Assembly (NCBI RefSeq): GCF_016908395.1
Contig: NZ_JAFBDU010000001.1
Coordinates: forward strand, 310,001 to 374,000
Origin: Metabacillus crassostreae
GTDB taxonomy: Bacteria > Bacillota > Bacilli > Bacillales > Bacillaceae
Reading direction: 5' to 3'
DNA: 64,000 nucleotides
Part shown: one piece after another, positions 8,720 through 19,300 of the stretch
Position numbering within the stretch: position 1 is the first letter of the stretch
Layout of the letters: each line of letters starts with the position of its first letter
Program-made: the position numbers and the translations under genes
Notes under the pieces: model-generated
What the model was told of the DNA's origin: nothing
The model's input: only the letters and a program-made list of their open reading frames with translations
Database searches by the model: none

Positions 8720-10102
8720 GTGTCCATTTTTACAATTATTAATATCATCATCATGCTTGGACTTATTATTGGTTTATATACTTTGCAGAAAAAGCATGTT
8801 TCTTTTTCAAAGAGAGTATTTATTGGCTTAGGCGTAGGAATCATCTTTGGGATCGTGCTACAACTTATATATGGAACTGCTTCAGAGGTTGTTGTAACAT
8901 CTGTTGAATGGTTTAACATAGTTGGATCGGGTTATGTATCTTTCTTGAAAATGATTGTTATGCCACTTGTATTTATTTCGATTTTGTCAGCTTTTACGAA
9001 ACTTAAGATGACAAATAATATCGGCAAAATAAGTGGATGGGTGCTAGGTACATTGATTGGAACAACAGCAATTGCTGCAGTGGTCGGGATTTCTTCTGCA
9101 ATGTTATTTAATTTAGAAGCTATTCAAATTGAGCAAGGAGAAGCTGAAATGGGCAGAGCAGCTCAATTAGAAGAACAAGTGGGAACAGTGGAAAATTTAA
9201 CAATACCTCAACAAATTTTATCACTTATTCCTACTAATCCTTTCTTGGATTTGACTGGTGCTAGACCAACATCAACGATATCAATCGTAATTTTTGCAGC
9301 TATACTGGGTATGGCTTTTCTGGGTGTAAAACGAAAAGAACCTCAATATGCAGAAAAGTTTGCTGATCTTGTTGAGACATTTTATAAAATTATCATGCGT
9401 GTAGTAACATTGATCTTGAGGCTTACACCATATGGAGTTTTAGCTTTAATGACAAAGGTTACTGCAACTAGTGATTATACAGCTATTTGGAAATTAGGAA
9501 AGTTTGTGTTGGCGTCTTATGTCGCTTTAATCGCTATGTTTATTATTCACTTACTTATTTTGGCAATTGTTGGTCAAAATCCTATTACTTATGTGAAAAA
9601 GTCATTTCCTGTTCTTGCTTTCGCTTTTACATCAAGAACAAGCGCCGGAACTTTACCTCTAAATATTAAAGCACAAACGAATAATTTAGGTGTTCCAGAA
9701 GGAATAGCCAATTTTGCAGGCTCATTTGGGTTAACAATTGGTCAAAATGGTTGTGCAGGAATATATCCTGCAATGCTAGCGATTATGATTGCACCAACAG
9801 TTGGTATAGACATATTTTCACCATCATTTCTTATTACATTGGTAGCCGTTGTTGCTATTAGCTCTTTCGGAGTTGCAGGAGTTGGTGGGGGTGCAACATT
9901 TGCAGCTTTAATCGTATTGTCAGCCTTAAATCTGCCTGTGGGCTTAGCAGGATTATTAATCTCGGTAGAACCATTAATTGATATGGGTCGAACAGCACTT
10001 AATGTTAGTGGTAGTATGACAGCAGGTATTGTCACGAGTAAAGCAACAAAAGAATTGGATATGACCATATATAATGATCAAAGTCGTAGTGTTGTAGAAT
10101 AA
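8720..10102 (+). CDS. tcyP: L-cystine sodium symporter TcyP (dicarboxylate/amino acid:cation symporter family)
   Basis: A symporter of the glutamate/dicarboxylate cation family with eight or more hydrophobic segments. The start of the protein, LQKKHVSFSKRVFIGLGVGI, and the internal region SRTSAGTLPLNIKAQTNNLGVPEGIANFAGSF match TcyP-type cystine carriers. The family signature segment (serine-rich hairpin SRTSAGT) and the later IGQNGCAGIYPAMLA are clear. I choose GTG at 8720 (460 residues, eight bases after AAGGAAG); an ATG 16 codons upstream (8672) is also possible. It would import cystine as a sulfur source. No T-box or S-box is visible upstream. It is monocistronic, with its own terminator. 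Confidence 0.85.
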   Translation: MSIFTIINIIIMLGLIIGLYTLQKKHVSFSKRVFIGLGVGIIFGIVLQLIYGTASEVVVTSVEWFNIVGSGYVSFLKMIVMPLVFISILSAFTKLKMTNNIGKISGWVLGTLIGTTAIAAVVGISSAMLFNLEAIQIEQGEAEMGRAAQLEEQVGTVENLTIPQQILSLIPTNPFLDLTGARPTSTISIVIFAAILGMAFLGVKRKEPQYAEKFADLVETFYKIIMRVVTLILRLTPYGVLALMTKVTATSDYTAIWKLGKFVLASYVALIAMFIIHLLILAIVGQNPITYVKKSFPVLAFAFTSRTSAGTLPLNIKAQTNNLGVPEGIANFAGSFGLTIGQNGCAGIYPAMLAIMIAPTVGIDIFSPSFLITLVAVVAISSFGVAGVGGGATFAALIVLSALNLPVGLAGLLISVEPLIDMGRTALNVSGSMTAGIVTSKATKELDMTIYNDQSRSVVE

Positions 10103-10134
10103 ATTAGATTTACAGTTTCATATAAAGCTTCATT

Positions 10135-10180
10135 GGAAAAGCATTTCTTGTTCACTTGTGGACAGGGAATGCTTTTCTTC
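10135..10180 (+). terminator. Terminator of the cystine symporter gene
   Basis: The arms GGAAAAGCATTTC and GGAATGCTTTTC form a stem with a long loop, then CTTCCTT. Confidence 0.7.
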
Positions 10181-10233
10181 CTTATTTATCCTAAATAAGG
10201 ACTTAATAAAATTCAACACTTTCCTAAAAAAAT

Positions 10234-10265
10234 CAAAAAAATAGCCTCTCTCTATATAAGGGGCT
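10234..10265 (-). terminator. Terminator of the diguanylate cyclase gene
   Basis: Read on the minus strand, AGCCCCT and AGAGGCT pair around TATATAGAG and run into a long U tract. It lies 27 bp after the stop codon of the minus-strand cyclase. Confidence 0.7.
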
Positions 10266-10291
10266 GGAAGTTGTGTAAGATTCTTAGATAA

Positions 10292-11611
10292 TTATTGATA
10301 GAATTCGACCAGTGCTCTTCCTTTTGCTTTTGCAGTATATAAAGCTTCATCAGAATGGCGAATCAACATTTGTGATGTAGTTCCATCTTTCGGATACATA
10401 GCGATTCCTATTGAGGAAGTTGTTTGGAAAATTTGCTCTTCAATATGCCAAGGCTCTTTTAGCTTATTTACAATTCTTTCTCCGATTATCTTGGCTTGTT
10501 CTTCACTAGACAGATTGGGGAGGATAACAACAAATTCATCTCCACCAATTCGAGCCAATAAATCTGATTCTCTTAGAGTATGTTGAATTCTTTTCGTAAG
10601 CTGTATGAGTAGCTGATCACCAACTTCATGCCCATTTTGATCATTCACTTCTTTAAAATAATCAATATCCAAATACAATAAAGCTAATATTTGATTAGAG
10701 CTTGCAGCTTTCTCGAGTTCTAGTGAAAGTGTATTCATGAATAGACGGCGATTGGGTATGTCTGTCAAATGATCATAATAAGCCATTGCTTCAAGCTGTG
10801 TTTGGTATTTTTTTCGTTGAATGATATCTCTTGCAACAATAATTAATTTTTCAAATTTTCCTTCCGAGTTATAAATGGTATTTACATTTGCTTCAAGCCA
10901 AATATATCGCCCATCTTTCTTTCGAAATTGATACTCAAAATTACTGTTGAATTTCTTTCCATGATATATTAAATCCTGATAGAATTTTTTGATATACTCA
11001 TAATCATTTTGATGAATATATTCCATAAGTGTAATAGCTTTACGATTCATATAATCATGGATCGAGTAGCCTGTTACTTTTTCAAAAGAAGGAGATAGAA
11101 ATGTAATGATACCTTCATGATCAATTGTGATAAGTACATCTTTCATGTTTTCTGCGATTAAACGGTAATTGAACTCACTTAACTTTAATGCCTTTTCTGC
11201 TTTTTTTCGAGCTGTGATTTCTCTACTAACGATGATTAAATGGCTCCTGTTGCCATCTTTATCAAATAACGGTGTTTTAATAACTTCCCAAGTCCGAAGT
11301 ATACCATCAGGAGTGTGAAAGGATTTTTCGATGTGTATCGTTTGACCCTTATCCCAAGCCATCTTATCTGTTTCAACATTAAACATAAAATTATCTCGAT
11401 TTCTTGGGAAAATCTCTGCTAGTTCAGAATCTGTTTTTCCATGGTAAGAATAATCCTCACCCATTTCATAAGAAGTAAGCACTAATTTATTCGTAACAAG
11501 CCAACGACCATCACCATCTTTTAAGACGATAAATTCGGGGATCATATCAATAAGTATTCGTAGTTGTGGTTCATTTGATGTAAGGGTAGATAGCTGTTGA
11601 ATAAGTTCCAT
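10292..11611 (-). CDS. PAS-PAS-GGDEF diguanylate cyclase
   Basis: A 439-residue soluble signalling enzyme that makes cyclic di-GMP. Two PAS domains with PAC tails occupy about residues 18-140 and 145-270. The PAS1 core is IDMIPEFIVLKDGDGRWLVT and PAS2 starts with NYRLIAENMKDVLITIDHEG. The cyclase domain begins at YYDHLTDIPNRRLF and contains the active-site motif GGDEF (RIGGDEFVVILP). The product-inhibition I-site RxxD is present as RESD just before it. There is no EAL domain and no membrane helix, so the input is a cytoplasmic ligand or partner of the PAS domains. The gene has its own terminator and is not in an operon. Confidence 0.9.
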   Translation of the reverse strand: MELIQQLSTLTSNEPQLRILIDMIPEFIVLKDGDGRWLVTNKLVLTSYEMGEDYSYHGKTDSELAEIFPRNRDNFMFNVETDKMAWDKGQTIHIEKSFHTPDGILRTWEVIKTPLFDKDGNRSHLIIVSREITARKKAEKALKLSEFNYRLIAENMKDVLITIDHEGIITFLSPSFEKVTGYSIHDYMNRKAITLMEYIHQNDYEYIKKFYQDLIYHGKKFNSNFEYQFRKKDGRYIWLEANVNTIYNSEGKFEKLIIVARDIIQRKKYQTQLEAMAYYDHLTDIPNRRLFMNTLSLELEKAASSNQILALLYLDIDYFKEVNDQNGHEVGDQLLIQLTKRIQHTLRESDLLARIGGDEFVVILPNLSSEEQAKIIGERIVNKLKEPWHIEEQIFQTTSSIGIAMYPKDGTTSQMLIRHSDEALYTAKAKGRALVEFYQ

Positions 11612-11769
11612 ATGTTCTCCTTTTTCCTAACTAGATCATTCTATTTTACAGTAATCATTTGCAAAATAATAGAGTGATTAGGTTTGTTAAAACATAACAT
11701 TTTCATACTCTATCTCCGAATGATACATTAGCATGAATCTAAACAGAGGTGATGTTAAAAACTAGAACA

Positions 11770-13146
11770 TTAAACCATACCATATGGATCTATATCTCTA
11801 AGCACTTCGTCTGTTAACATGCCTTTATCCATAAGAACTTGCTTAATTGTTTTATTCTCTTCATCTGCTTTTAAGCCTATTTGGGATGCCATGTCATAGC
11901 CAAATCGAGAGCTTAAGCCTGTGACTAGAGATAGGCTTTCTTCCATCCATTTTCTACATATTTCTTCATTTGCTTGAATTCCTGTTATACATTTTGAAAC
12001 AAGTGTATCAATTGCATTTGCTAGTAATTCAATGCTAAGTAGGAAGGTATGAGCAATCATTGGCATCATAACATTAATCTCTAGTTGTGCAGAGATCCCA
12101 GCTGTAGCTATAGCCGATTCAAAGCCAATGATTTGGCAACAAACCATATGAGTCATTTCTAAAATAGCTGGATTTACCTTTGCAGGCATAATTGTCGATC
12201 CTGGCTGAACAGGAGGAAGGTTTATTTCAGCTAGCGCTGTCCTAGGTCCTGAACTCAATAAGCGTAGATCACTAGTAATTTTTATAAGATGAAGAGCAAG
12301 CTCTTTTAATGTCATCATACAACGAATAGGTTCATTCATATTTTGCATAAACTTAAATATATTAGTTGGCTGACGAAATGGTAGATTGGTGCGATCAATA
12401 ATTTCCTGGATAATTTTTGATTTGTACACAGGTGACAAATCTAGCATTGTACCAATTGCTTGTCCACCTAAGCCAATTTCATATAGTGAATCAAGGTTTT
12501 TTTCAAGCTCTTGATAAATGGAGGAAATTGTTTCTGCATAGCCTGAGAATTCTTGACCTAAACGAATTGGAACACCATCATGAAAATGTGTACGACCTGC
12601 TTTTAAAACAGGCATAAATTGCTCCGCTTTCTTATTAAGCTCTTGCTGTAGCTGTGATACAGCAGGGAGCAGTTTCTGATTGAGTAAATCAACAGCAGCA
12701 ATATTAAGGGCAGAAGGAAAGGTGTCATTTGTAGATTGAGACATGTTCACGTGATCATTAGGATGAATATTTTGAGCATTGCCTAATAATTCCGCTGCTC
12801 GATTTGCGATTACTTCATTAGCATTCATGTTTTGAGAAGTACCAGCACCAGCCTGGTAAACATCTACAACAAATTGGTCATCCCATTTTCCCTCCATCAC
12901 TTCTTCAGACGCAGTAATAATGACTTTAGCAATTTCTGGAGAAAGTTTACCTAATTCCATGTTTACACTTGCAGCAGAAGCTTTAATCAACCCTTGTGCT
13001 GAAATAAAAACACGAGGTAACCGCATTCCACTTATTTGAAAATTCTCCACAGCTCTCTGTGTTTGTGAGCCATAATAAGCTGACTTAGGAACCATAATTG
13101 TTCCTAAAGGATCATGCTCTATTCTAAATTTATTAGATGAACTCAT
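11770..13146 (-). CDS. Class II fumarase/aspartase superfamily lyase
   Basis: A 458-residue enzyme of the fumarase/aspartase superfamily. The signature G-S-x-x-M-x-x-K-x-N is present as GSTIMPAKVNP. Other family segments are YQAGAGTSQNMNANEVIANR, NDHVNMSQSTNDTFPSA and KAGRTHFHDGVPIRLGQEF. Family knowledge gives two readings. The N-terminal half and length suit FumC (fumarate to malate), while LRLLSSGPRTALAEINLP and PAKVNP are closer to aspartase (aspartate to fumarate plus ammonia). FumC usually has MPGKVNP. I therefore leave the reaction open. It is monocistronic, with an AAGGAG-type site before the ATG. Confidence 0.85.
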   Translation of the reverse strand: MSSSNKFRIEHDPLGTIMVPKSAYYGSQTQRAVENFQISGMRLPRVFISAQGLIKASAASVNMELGKLSPEIAKVIITASEEVMEGKWDDQFVVDVYQAGAGTSQNMNANEVIANRAAELLGNAQNIHPNDHVNMSQSTNDTFPSALNIAAVDLLNQKLLPAVSQLQQELNKKAEQFMPVLKAGRTHFHDGVPIRLGQEFSGYAETISSIYQELEKNLDSLYEIGLGGQAIGTMLDLSPVYKSKIIQEIIDRTNLPFRQPTNIFKFMQNMNEPIRCMMTLKELALHLIKITSDLRLLSSGPRTALAEINLPPVQPGSTIMPAKVNPAILEMTHMVCCQIIGFESAIATAGISAQLEINVMMPMIAHTFLLSIELLANAIDTLVSKCITGIQANEEICRKWMEESLSLVTGLSSRFGYDMASQIGLKADEENKTIKQVLMDKGMLTDEVLRDIDPYGMV

Positions 13147-13345
13147 CGTAATCTCCTTCCCATAAACTAATAACTTTTCTACAATACTGGAAGATATTCC
13201 TATATGTTCTATTATTAACGTTGTGAAATGATCTAATCATTTTCTTGAAGAATTAATGAAACTAAGGGGGAAAGTATAGCGAGGGTGTTCAAGTCCTTTT
13301 CGAGTAATCACAAGCATATGACCAATAAAAATAGGAAACCTTGTA

Positions 13346-13388
13346 AAACGAAAAAGAGAAATGCAAGTTAAGGTAACTTGCATTTCTC
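13346..13388 (-). terminator. Terminator of the YjcZ-type gene
   Basis: A perfect 15-bp stem (GAGAAATGCAAGTTA and its complement) with a 3-base loop is followed on the minus strand by TTTTTCGTTTT. It lies 12 bp past the mini-gene stop codon. Confidence 0.88.
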
Positions 13389-13400
13389 ATGGATGAAAAA

Positions 13401-13499
13401 TTAGTAAGTTGGTGTGAAGAAACCTGCTGACCCAACAATAATCAGTAGGATAAACAATACAACGATCAACGCGAAGCTACCGCCTGCATAACCTGACAT
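13401..13499 (-). CDS. YjcZ-family sporulation mini-protein
   Basis: A 32-residue peptide opening MSGYAGGSFALIVVLFI and ending GFFTPTY. The glycine-rich start followed by one hydrophobic helix is the hallmark of the YjcZ/SscA-type small proteins, found in many copies in Bacillus and linked to spore assembly. The ribosome site is strong (complement of cacctcc at 13507-13513) and the gene is closed by a perfect terminator hairpin, which supports real expression. Confidence 0.85.
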   Translation of the reverse strand: MSGYAGGSFALIVVLFILLIIVGSAGFFTPTY

Positions 13500-13753
13500 T
13501 GTTTAACACCTCCTTAGCTCTACACTACTACTTTATGTAGAAGGAGTAAATATGTTCATGTAATAGGGGATATTAGGGGTATTGCCTATAGGATTTGGGT
13601 TTACTAGTTCAAGATATAAGTAGTGATGTAAAGAGATCGTATTTAAATGTGAAATTATGATCAATAAGAAACATGTTTAAGTGTCAAGTATGGTAAAAAA
13701 GCTTTTATTCTATAGACGTCTACATACTATTACAAGTAGGGGGGAGTGAATGT

Positions 13754-14568
13754 ATGCAATATGGGATTCCAGAGGTATTTGAACATCAAGCAAATGGATA
13801 AAGGAAGTTTATGAAGACATCAAATATGTATTAAAAGTACCAATTGTTAATTTTATTTTTCGGGCATTAGCACATTATCCGGAATTTTTGTCATATGCTT
13901 GGCAGCAGGTGAGGCCGAATATGCTTACAACAAATGTTGAAGCTGTTTCTAATGAGCTACGGTTTCCAAGCATAACATGTGTTTCAACGTATGATTTCAC
14001 AAAGAATTATCCTATTGAAACATTGAACAAGATTAAAAGAATACTATCTGTTTTTCATTATGTAAATCCTAAATTGTTGCTAATAGCTAGTGCTTGGGTT
14101 GAAAGCATAAGTACTCGTCCAATTTTAGGAAAATCAAATGTAACCGGAATGATTAAACAAGGTGTGATAGAAGGAATGCCGCAAATTAGTTTAGTGCATA
14201 TTCCGGATGCTCCTTATAAAACACAACAGCTTTTACTTGATATAGCAAAAGAACATCACTCATTTGATGTTGCAAGTGATTTTCGGGCACTAGCCAATTA
14301 TCCACAATCCTTAGAGATATCATGGATGCACTTAAAGCCTTATATTCGAGGTGATGAATATTCTGTCTTAAAATCTAAATTGCTAGATTCTTCAGTGGAT
14401 CTTGTGCATCAGAGTATGCCTTATCCTGTTATTGTGAAAATTGAGTCATTAGCAAATGTTTATACTTCAGCACAATTGTCAGGAATAATGGGGTTGCTTT
14501 CAATGTTTCAGAACTTTTTGTCTGGTTTAATACTTGAGGTTGAGTTTATGAGAAAAATGATACAGTAA
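13754..14568 (+). pseudogene. Frameshifted DehI-type haloacid dehalogenase family gene
   Basis: The natural start is ATG 13754, six bases after AGGGGGGAG, giving MQYGIPEVFEHQA and then a stop (13799-13801). A frame offset by two bases continues the same protein: SKWIKEVYEDIKYVLKVP, VNFIFRALAHYPEFLSYAWQ and on through PNMLTTNVEAVS to 14568. The sequence K-E-x-Y-E-D-I-K-x-x-L-x-V-P followed by F-R-A-L-A-x-Y-P-x-F-L-x-x-A-W is the repeated motif of the DehI halocarboxylic acid dehalogenase family, and a second copy appears as IAKEHHSFDVASDFRALANY. One missing base near 13785-13798 explains everything. The downstream part alone would read as a 226-residue protein without a ribosome site. It may be a sequencing error or a young pseudogene. 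Confidence 0.75.
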
Positions 14569-14602
14569 AAACCTAGCAGGATGTAATGTCCCAACTAGGT
14601 TT
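14567..14602. terminator. Terminator between converging DehI-like and DegV genes
   Basis: AAAACCTAG and CTAGGTTTA pair around a 17-base loop, with A/T-rich tails on both sides, so it could serve both converging genes. Confidence 0.6.
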
Positions 14603-14607
14603 ATTAT

Positions 14608-15459
14608 TTATTCCTCTATTCCGGCAATCCCAAAGCCTCCTGGTCCAGCATGAGTTGAAATCATTGCTCCAGCTTGAATCCATGTGATATTGTTGAAACC
14701 TTGCTGTTTAGCAATTTCATTCATCCTTATTTTAATATGATCATCTAGTCCGATAGAGTATTGAAAATAAAGCTGTTTTCGATCGATTTTGTATTCTTTT
14801 AAGAAATCTTCAATAAGTTTTTCTGCCACAACATTCATTTGTCCGCGATATTTTTTTGTTGAAATGAGCTTTCCTTCAATAAGTTCTATTCTAGGTTTTA
14901 TTTTAAATAAAGCTCCACCAAGATAAGCCATATTACTTACTCGTCCACCAGCTTTTAAAAATTCTAAGCTTCCTGGTACAAAGGCAAGTCTTGTTTTAGG
15001 AACGATTTTCTCAATTTGTTTGATTAGAAACTCTGGTTTTATTGTAGGATCCTGCTTTAATAAAGAAACAGCATGCAGCACAACCGCTGCTAAACCACCA
15101 GTCACATTTAAAGCATCGATGAGGAAAAGATCATCAAAATCTTCTGCTGCGATTAATGCATTTTGAAAAGAAGAAGATGCTTTAGATGTATATCCGATAT
15201 GTATAATAACGCAATCAGGAAACTCGGCTTTTATCTTTGTGAAAAAAGTTTGGTATTCATAAACATTTGTCGCAGTTGTTGAAGGTATCTTCTTTGTGCG
15301 CTCATAATAATCATAAATATCTTGAACGGGTAATGAGCCATCTAAATAATCTTTATCATCCATAATGACATGCATGGGTACTACTTTAACAGAATGCTTG
15401 TTAACTAAATCCTCTGGTAAATCTGCTCCACTTTCAGTAGATAAAATAATTTTGCTCAC
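14608..15459 (-). CDS. DegV/FakB-family fatty-acid-binding protein
   Basis: A 283-residue DegV-domain protein, GTG start after AAAGGGGG. The N-terminus (KIILSTESGADLPEDLV) has the family pattern in which a Ser/Asp-rich loop contacts the lipid head. TTATNVYEYQTFF is the next conserved loop; the second Thr of that motif holds the carboxylate in FakB proteins. KTRLAFVPGSLEFLKAGGR is the third family motif. FakB proteins hand fatty acids to the kinase FakA for phospholipid synthesis, and Bacillus genomes carry several paralogues. Its own partner kinase is not in the window. The role is inferred from family membership. Confidence 0.88.
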   Translation of the reverse strand: MSKIILSTESGADLPEDLVNKHSVKVVPMHVIMDDKDYLDGSLPVQDIYDYYERTKKIPSTTATNVYEYQTFFTKIKAEFPDCVIIHIGYTSKASSSFQNALIAAEDFDDLFLIDALNVTGGLAAVVLHAVSLLKQDPTIKPEFLIKQIEKIVPKTRLAFVPGSLEFLKAGGRVSNMAYLGGALFKIKPRIELIEGKLISTKKYRGQMNVVAEKLIEDFLKEYKIDRKQLYFQYSIGLDDHIKIRMNEIAKQQGFNNITWIQAGAMISTHAGPGGFGIAGIEE

Positions 15460-15785
15460 TATATTACCCCCTTTATAATAAAAAGCCGCTATTATTTATG
15501 ATATGTAATAAAAAGTTCTTCTTAACTATACATGAAAAAGGTTGTTATTGGAAAATTAGAAACATAAAGTTGGATGAGATCATAACAATTTAATGTTTCA
15601 TTATTACGATTTATTGTTTCGGTAAAAGAGTTCTGCCTTTGTTACAAGAACAATTCTCACAATCTCTCCAAGTGGTCCTGTTTCGAACTATAACTAGAGG
15701 GTATTGAAGAATATAGGGTTAACAACTTATAAGATAATTAGCCAATAGTTTGAAATAAACTGTTTATAGAATAGAGGTTAAATTC
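15460..15785. other. Intergenic stretch without a recognised feature
   Basis: This 326 bp A/T-rich region between the divergent DegV gene and the small Cys-containing protein gene must carry promoters for both. I see no gene, strong hairpin or repeat in it. Confidence 0.4.
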
Positions 15786-16058
15786 ATGCATAAAGGTGAA
15801 GAAGTATTTATCACTAAAACCGGTAAATTTTATCATTATATTGACGATGATTGTCCAACGACTTCCAGAATTTTAAAAGGGACAACTACTGCAAAAACAT
15901 TAAAAGAAGAAGAAGCTCTACAGCAAGGATATACATTATGTAAGCATTGTGAGAAAGAGTATAAAGCAGATTTAGCCGATAGAAAAGGCTGTGGATCTGC
16001 AGCAATTATGTTTATTGGTGTTTGTGTTGGGTTTGTTCATTATTTAGTGGTTGTTTAA
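15786..16058 (+). CDS. Small tail-anchored protein with Ada-like metal-binding motif
   Basis: A 90-residue protein. The first half (VFITKTGKFYHYIDDDCPTT, then EEALQQGYTLCKHCEKEYK) follows the layout of Ada-type/nuclease-associated zinc modules: V-x-I-T-x-T-G-x-x-Y-H, a Cys, then E-A-x-x-x-G-Y-x-x-C-x-x-C. Cys27 together with the CKHC pair could bind zinc. The last 20 residues (AAIMFIGVCVGFVHYLVVV) form one membrane helix, so the module would sit on the cytoplasmic face. The function is unknown. It is monocistronic, closed by a strong terminator. Confidence 0.6.
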   Translation: MHKGEEVFITKTGKFYHYIDDDCPTTSRILKGTTTAKTLKEEEALQQGYTLCKHCEKEYKADLADRKGCGSAAIMFIGVCVGFVHYLVVV

Positions 16059-16092
16059 AATTTCCAGATATTCTAGCATTGCATAATAAAAA

Positions 16093-16136
16093 TAAAAAAG
16101 TAGCTACGCAATTTAATAAGAGTAGCTACTTTTTTG
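16093..16136 (+). terminator. Terminator of the small tail-anchored protein gene
   Basis: AAAAAAGTAGCTAC and GTAGCTACTTTTTT form a long stem followed by T residues. Confidence 0.88.
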
Positions 16137-16370
16137 TGTCTATTTTTATAAATATACTGTGGTAGAGTTCTCTCATCACTTTTTTTAGCTTCTATTACTT
16201 CTATAATTAGGATGATTTAACGATGTTTTCCTAAATAGTCCTATTACTTGTATGCTATAATTCAATTATAAAACTAAACTATATATATCTTAACCTCTAA
16301 TCAAATATCTATTGAATTAATATTATATGGAATAAATCGTACTACTGTTACTGAAAAAGCAGGTGGATTC

Positions 16371-19300
16371 ATGATAAAAACTCTACATTCAACATATCGG
16401 TGTCCAATAACTTTGACGAATAAAGCGAAGGAAAAGATGCGGGAGCTCGGGTTTGATGAGCGATCGTTTTTTTTATTGGAGAAATCGTTTCATATCTATA
16501 TAGAAAAGTATCCGCAGTCGGCAGATCACATTGTTTCGATTGCATTGTTTTTTGACAATGTAACAAATGTAAACCTTGCTGAAAAATCCAATGATTTTGC
16601 GATTGTCATGCATTGTATTGTTAAGCAAGATCGTTTTGTTGTAACAAATATTACAACAAGAGCAGCTCATATACCTTTGTATTCTAATTGGCGAAGTGCA
16701 ATAAATCTTGATTTTGACTATACCTCAGATCGAAGTGATTCAGTACCAATTGAATTGCTAAACTTGATTTCCAGCATGCCTGTTGCTCAGGAAAGTTCAA
16801 TGTATGTGAAAAAGCGTATTGCAAGCTGGGAAGGATATTTGAAAATTCAAGAACGAGCTGCTGATATTCCTGATATGACATCTCGTTATTCAAGACTACT
16901 TTATAATGAAAATTTTAGTCGTGTCACAATTACAGGCTGCCAGCTTAATGAAAAGGAATGGAAATCAATCAAGGATTTAAGTGTAAAGCTTAAAGGCATT
17001 GATAAGGATATTGGCAAGGTACTAAAAGTGAATAGATCTCAAGCTACTGTTGAAGTAGAATTACACGGTTATATGGAGGAACAAGCTCGAAAACAGAACC
17101 TTGAACACTTATCAAAAGAAGTAACCTTTAGTAATTTTGCAGCATTAAGTCAGGTGAAAAGACTAAGACAAGGATTTAAACAATTAGAAAATGGTCTTGC
17201 TGCGAACCCTGAGCTTGAACGACTTTTATTTGAAAACAAACCACCTGTGAAAGAAGTGAAGAGGAAAGAAAATCTTCAATTTCATAATCGTTTGAATGAT
17301 TTTCAGCAAGAAGCGGTCATTGGAGCGATGTCTGCAGAAGATCTATATGTTATTCAAGGACCTCCTGGTACAGGTAAAACAACGGTAATTTCTGAGATTT
17401 GTCTGCAAAATGCAAGGGCGGGATTACGAACCCTTGTGGCTTCACAGTCAAATTTGGCTGTAGACAATGCATTAGGTCGGTTATTAGCGAACAAAGATAT
17501 CAGAATTCTTCGTGTCGGGCGTACAGAAAGTATTGAAGAAGAAGGTAAGAAGTTCATAGAAGAAAATGTTGGACAATACTGGAAAGATCACACATTACAG
17601 GAAGTTTCAACGCAATTTGAAACTCGTAAACAACGAGAAATTGTTGTCGAGGAAGAAACGTATGCAAATGAAAGAGAACAAGAACGTCTAGAGCAAGCTC
17701 TAAAAAATATAGAAGAAGAGCTCGAAACAAAAGATAAAGCTACTGAACAATATAACGAATTACTATCTATCATTGATAAGCTTCAAAGTGAGATAGAAGT
17801 TGTTGAACAGCAAAAAGATCGTGTGCAGAACTATTTCCAGGAACTTAAGAAATCAATACAATCTCTTACTGATTCTATTGAAAAAGATGAAATGTTTTTA
17901 GCAACTGAACACGATAGAAGCTTAATAGAAAAAGAAAGTGAAGATATTCAGCTAGAAATAGTGAAATTGCGAAAAAGTGTTGAGTTGCAAAATCTTGAAG
18001 ATGAAATATCAGAAAAAATACAAACGATCAAACAAGTAACATCTGAATTTGAGAACTCAAAAGAAGTAATGAATAAGATTGATGCAGTAATTGAAAGAAT
18101 AACAAGCGTTAAAAAAGTTGATAACTTAAAATGGATTATTTTAGAACAAAATATCAATCGAACTCAACAAGTCCAACTATGTATTGAAGAAATTGATAAT
18201 ATCCGTGAAAAAATAAGTAAAATTGAAAAGCTAAAAACCTATAATGATACGCTAAATCGTGCGATTACACATGTTGAGAAGCTTTTACAGCGTCAAAATA
18301 TCACAATAAATCAAATACACCAAAGAGTAAAAAATGTGAAACCAGTTTCAACTTCAGCTGTTGAAATTGATCGATTTTTAGAGTCCTTGCGAATCGAATT
18401 AAAAGAAAACCTTAACATCCTTCCGCAAAGACTTGGGATCATTTTGGAAGGATTGTATAGTAGAAGACTATTTGTTTGGAAAAGCGCTGAACAGTTAAAA
18501 TCATATGATTTTTATATCAAAATAGCTCAGCAATCACTTCAGCAATTGAAGCAAGAACTAATCCAACAGCTTCAGGATCGGTTATTTGAAAATAAACAAA
18601 CATATCAAAAGTGGAAAAGTGTGATGGACGAGCAAAACACAAAGCTTTCTACTCTACAAATAGAGCAAAAGAAAATGAGGGAAACAGCAGAAATCATTAC
18701 AAATGCAAAAGAGCTTCTTCAGAAAAGCGAAACAAAAGTACTTGAGCTTCAAAAAAAGAAAGAGCAATATGAGATAACAAAGCTTCGTTTTGAACAAAAT
18801 CATCAAACACTAGAGAAAAATGTATTAGATTTGCAAGAAATAGAGAAAAATGAAACAGAAATTCAAGCTAAATTACTAGAATTGAAAAATAGCCTTACTA
18901 ATAGGGAAAAAGAAAGAACACCTTTAGAGGAAATACTTTCAACTGAACCTGAAAAAGAGCACGAAAATCTTTTAAAAGGTTTAGCAAGTGTTTCTTTTAA
19001 ACGAGAATCTTTAAAACAAGAAAAGCATAAGCTTCCTTTATTTCAATCTATCCAGGGCAAGTGGCTATCGATGCTAAAAGATGCTAATGATCATGATTTA
19101 AATGAAATTCGAAAGCTTTATGTGAAGCATTCAAATGTGATTGGAACAACATGTGTGGCTTCAGCACGTAAAGATTTTATTGAAAGCTATCCAATCTTTG
19201 ATGTTGTCATCATTGATGAAGTATCAAAAGCAACTCCTCCTGAGCTACTTTTACCAATGCTTAAAGGAAAGAAAATTATTTTAGTTGGTGATCATCACCA

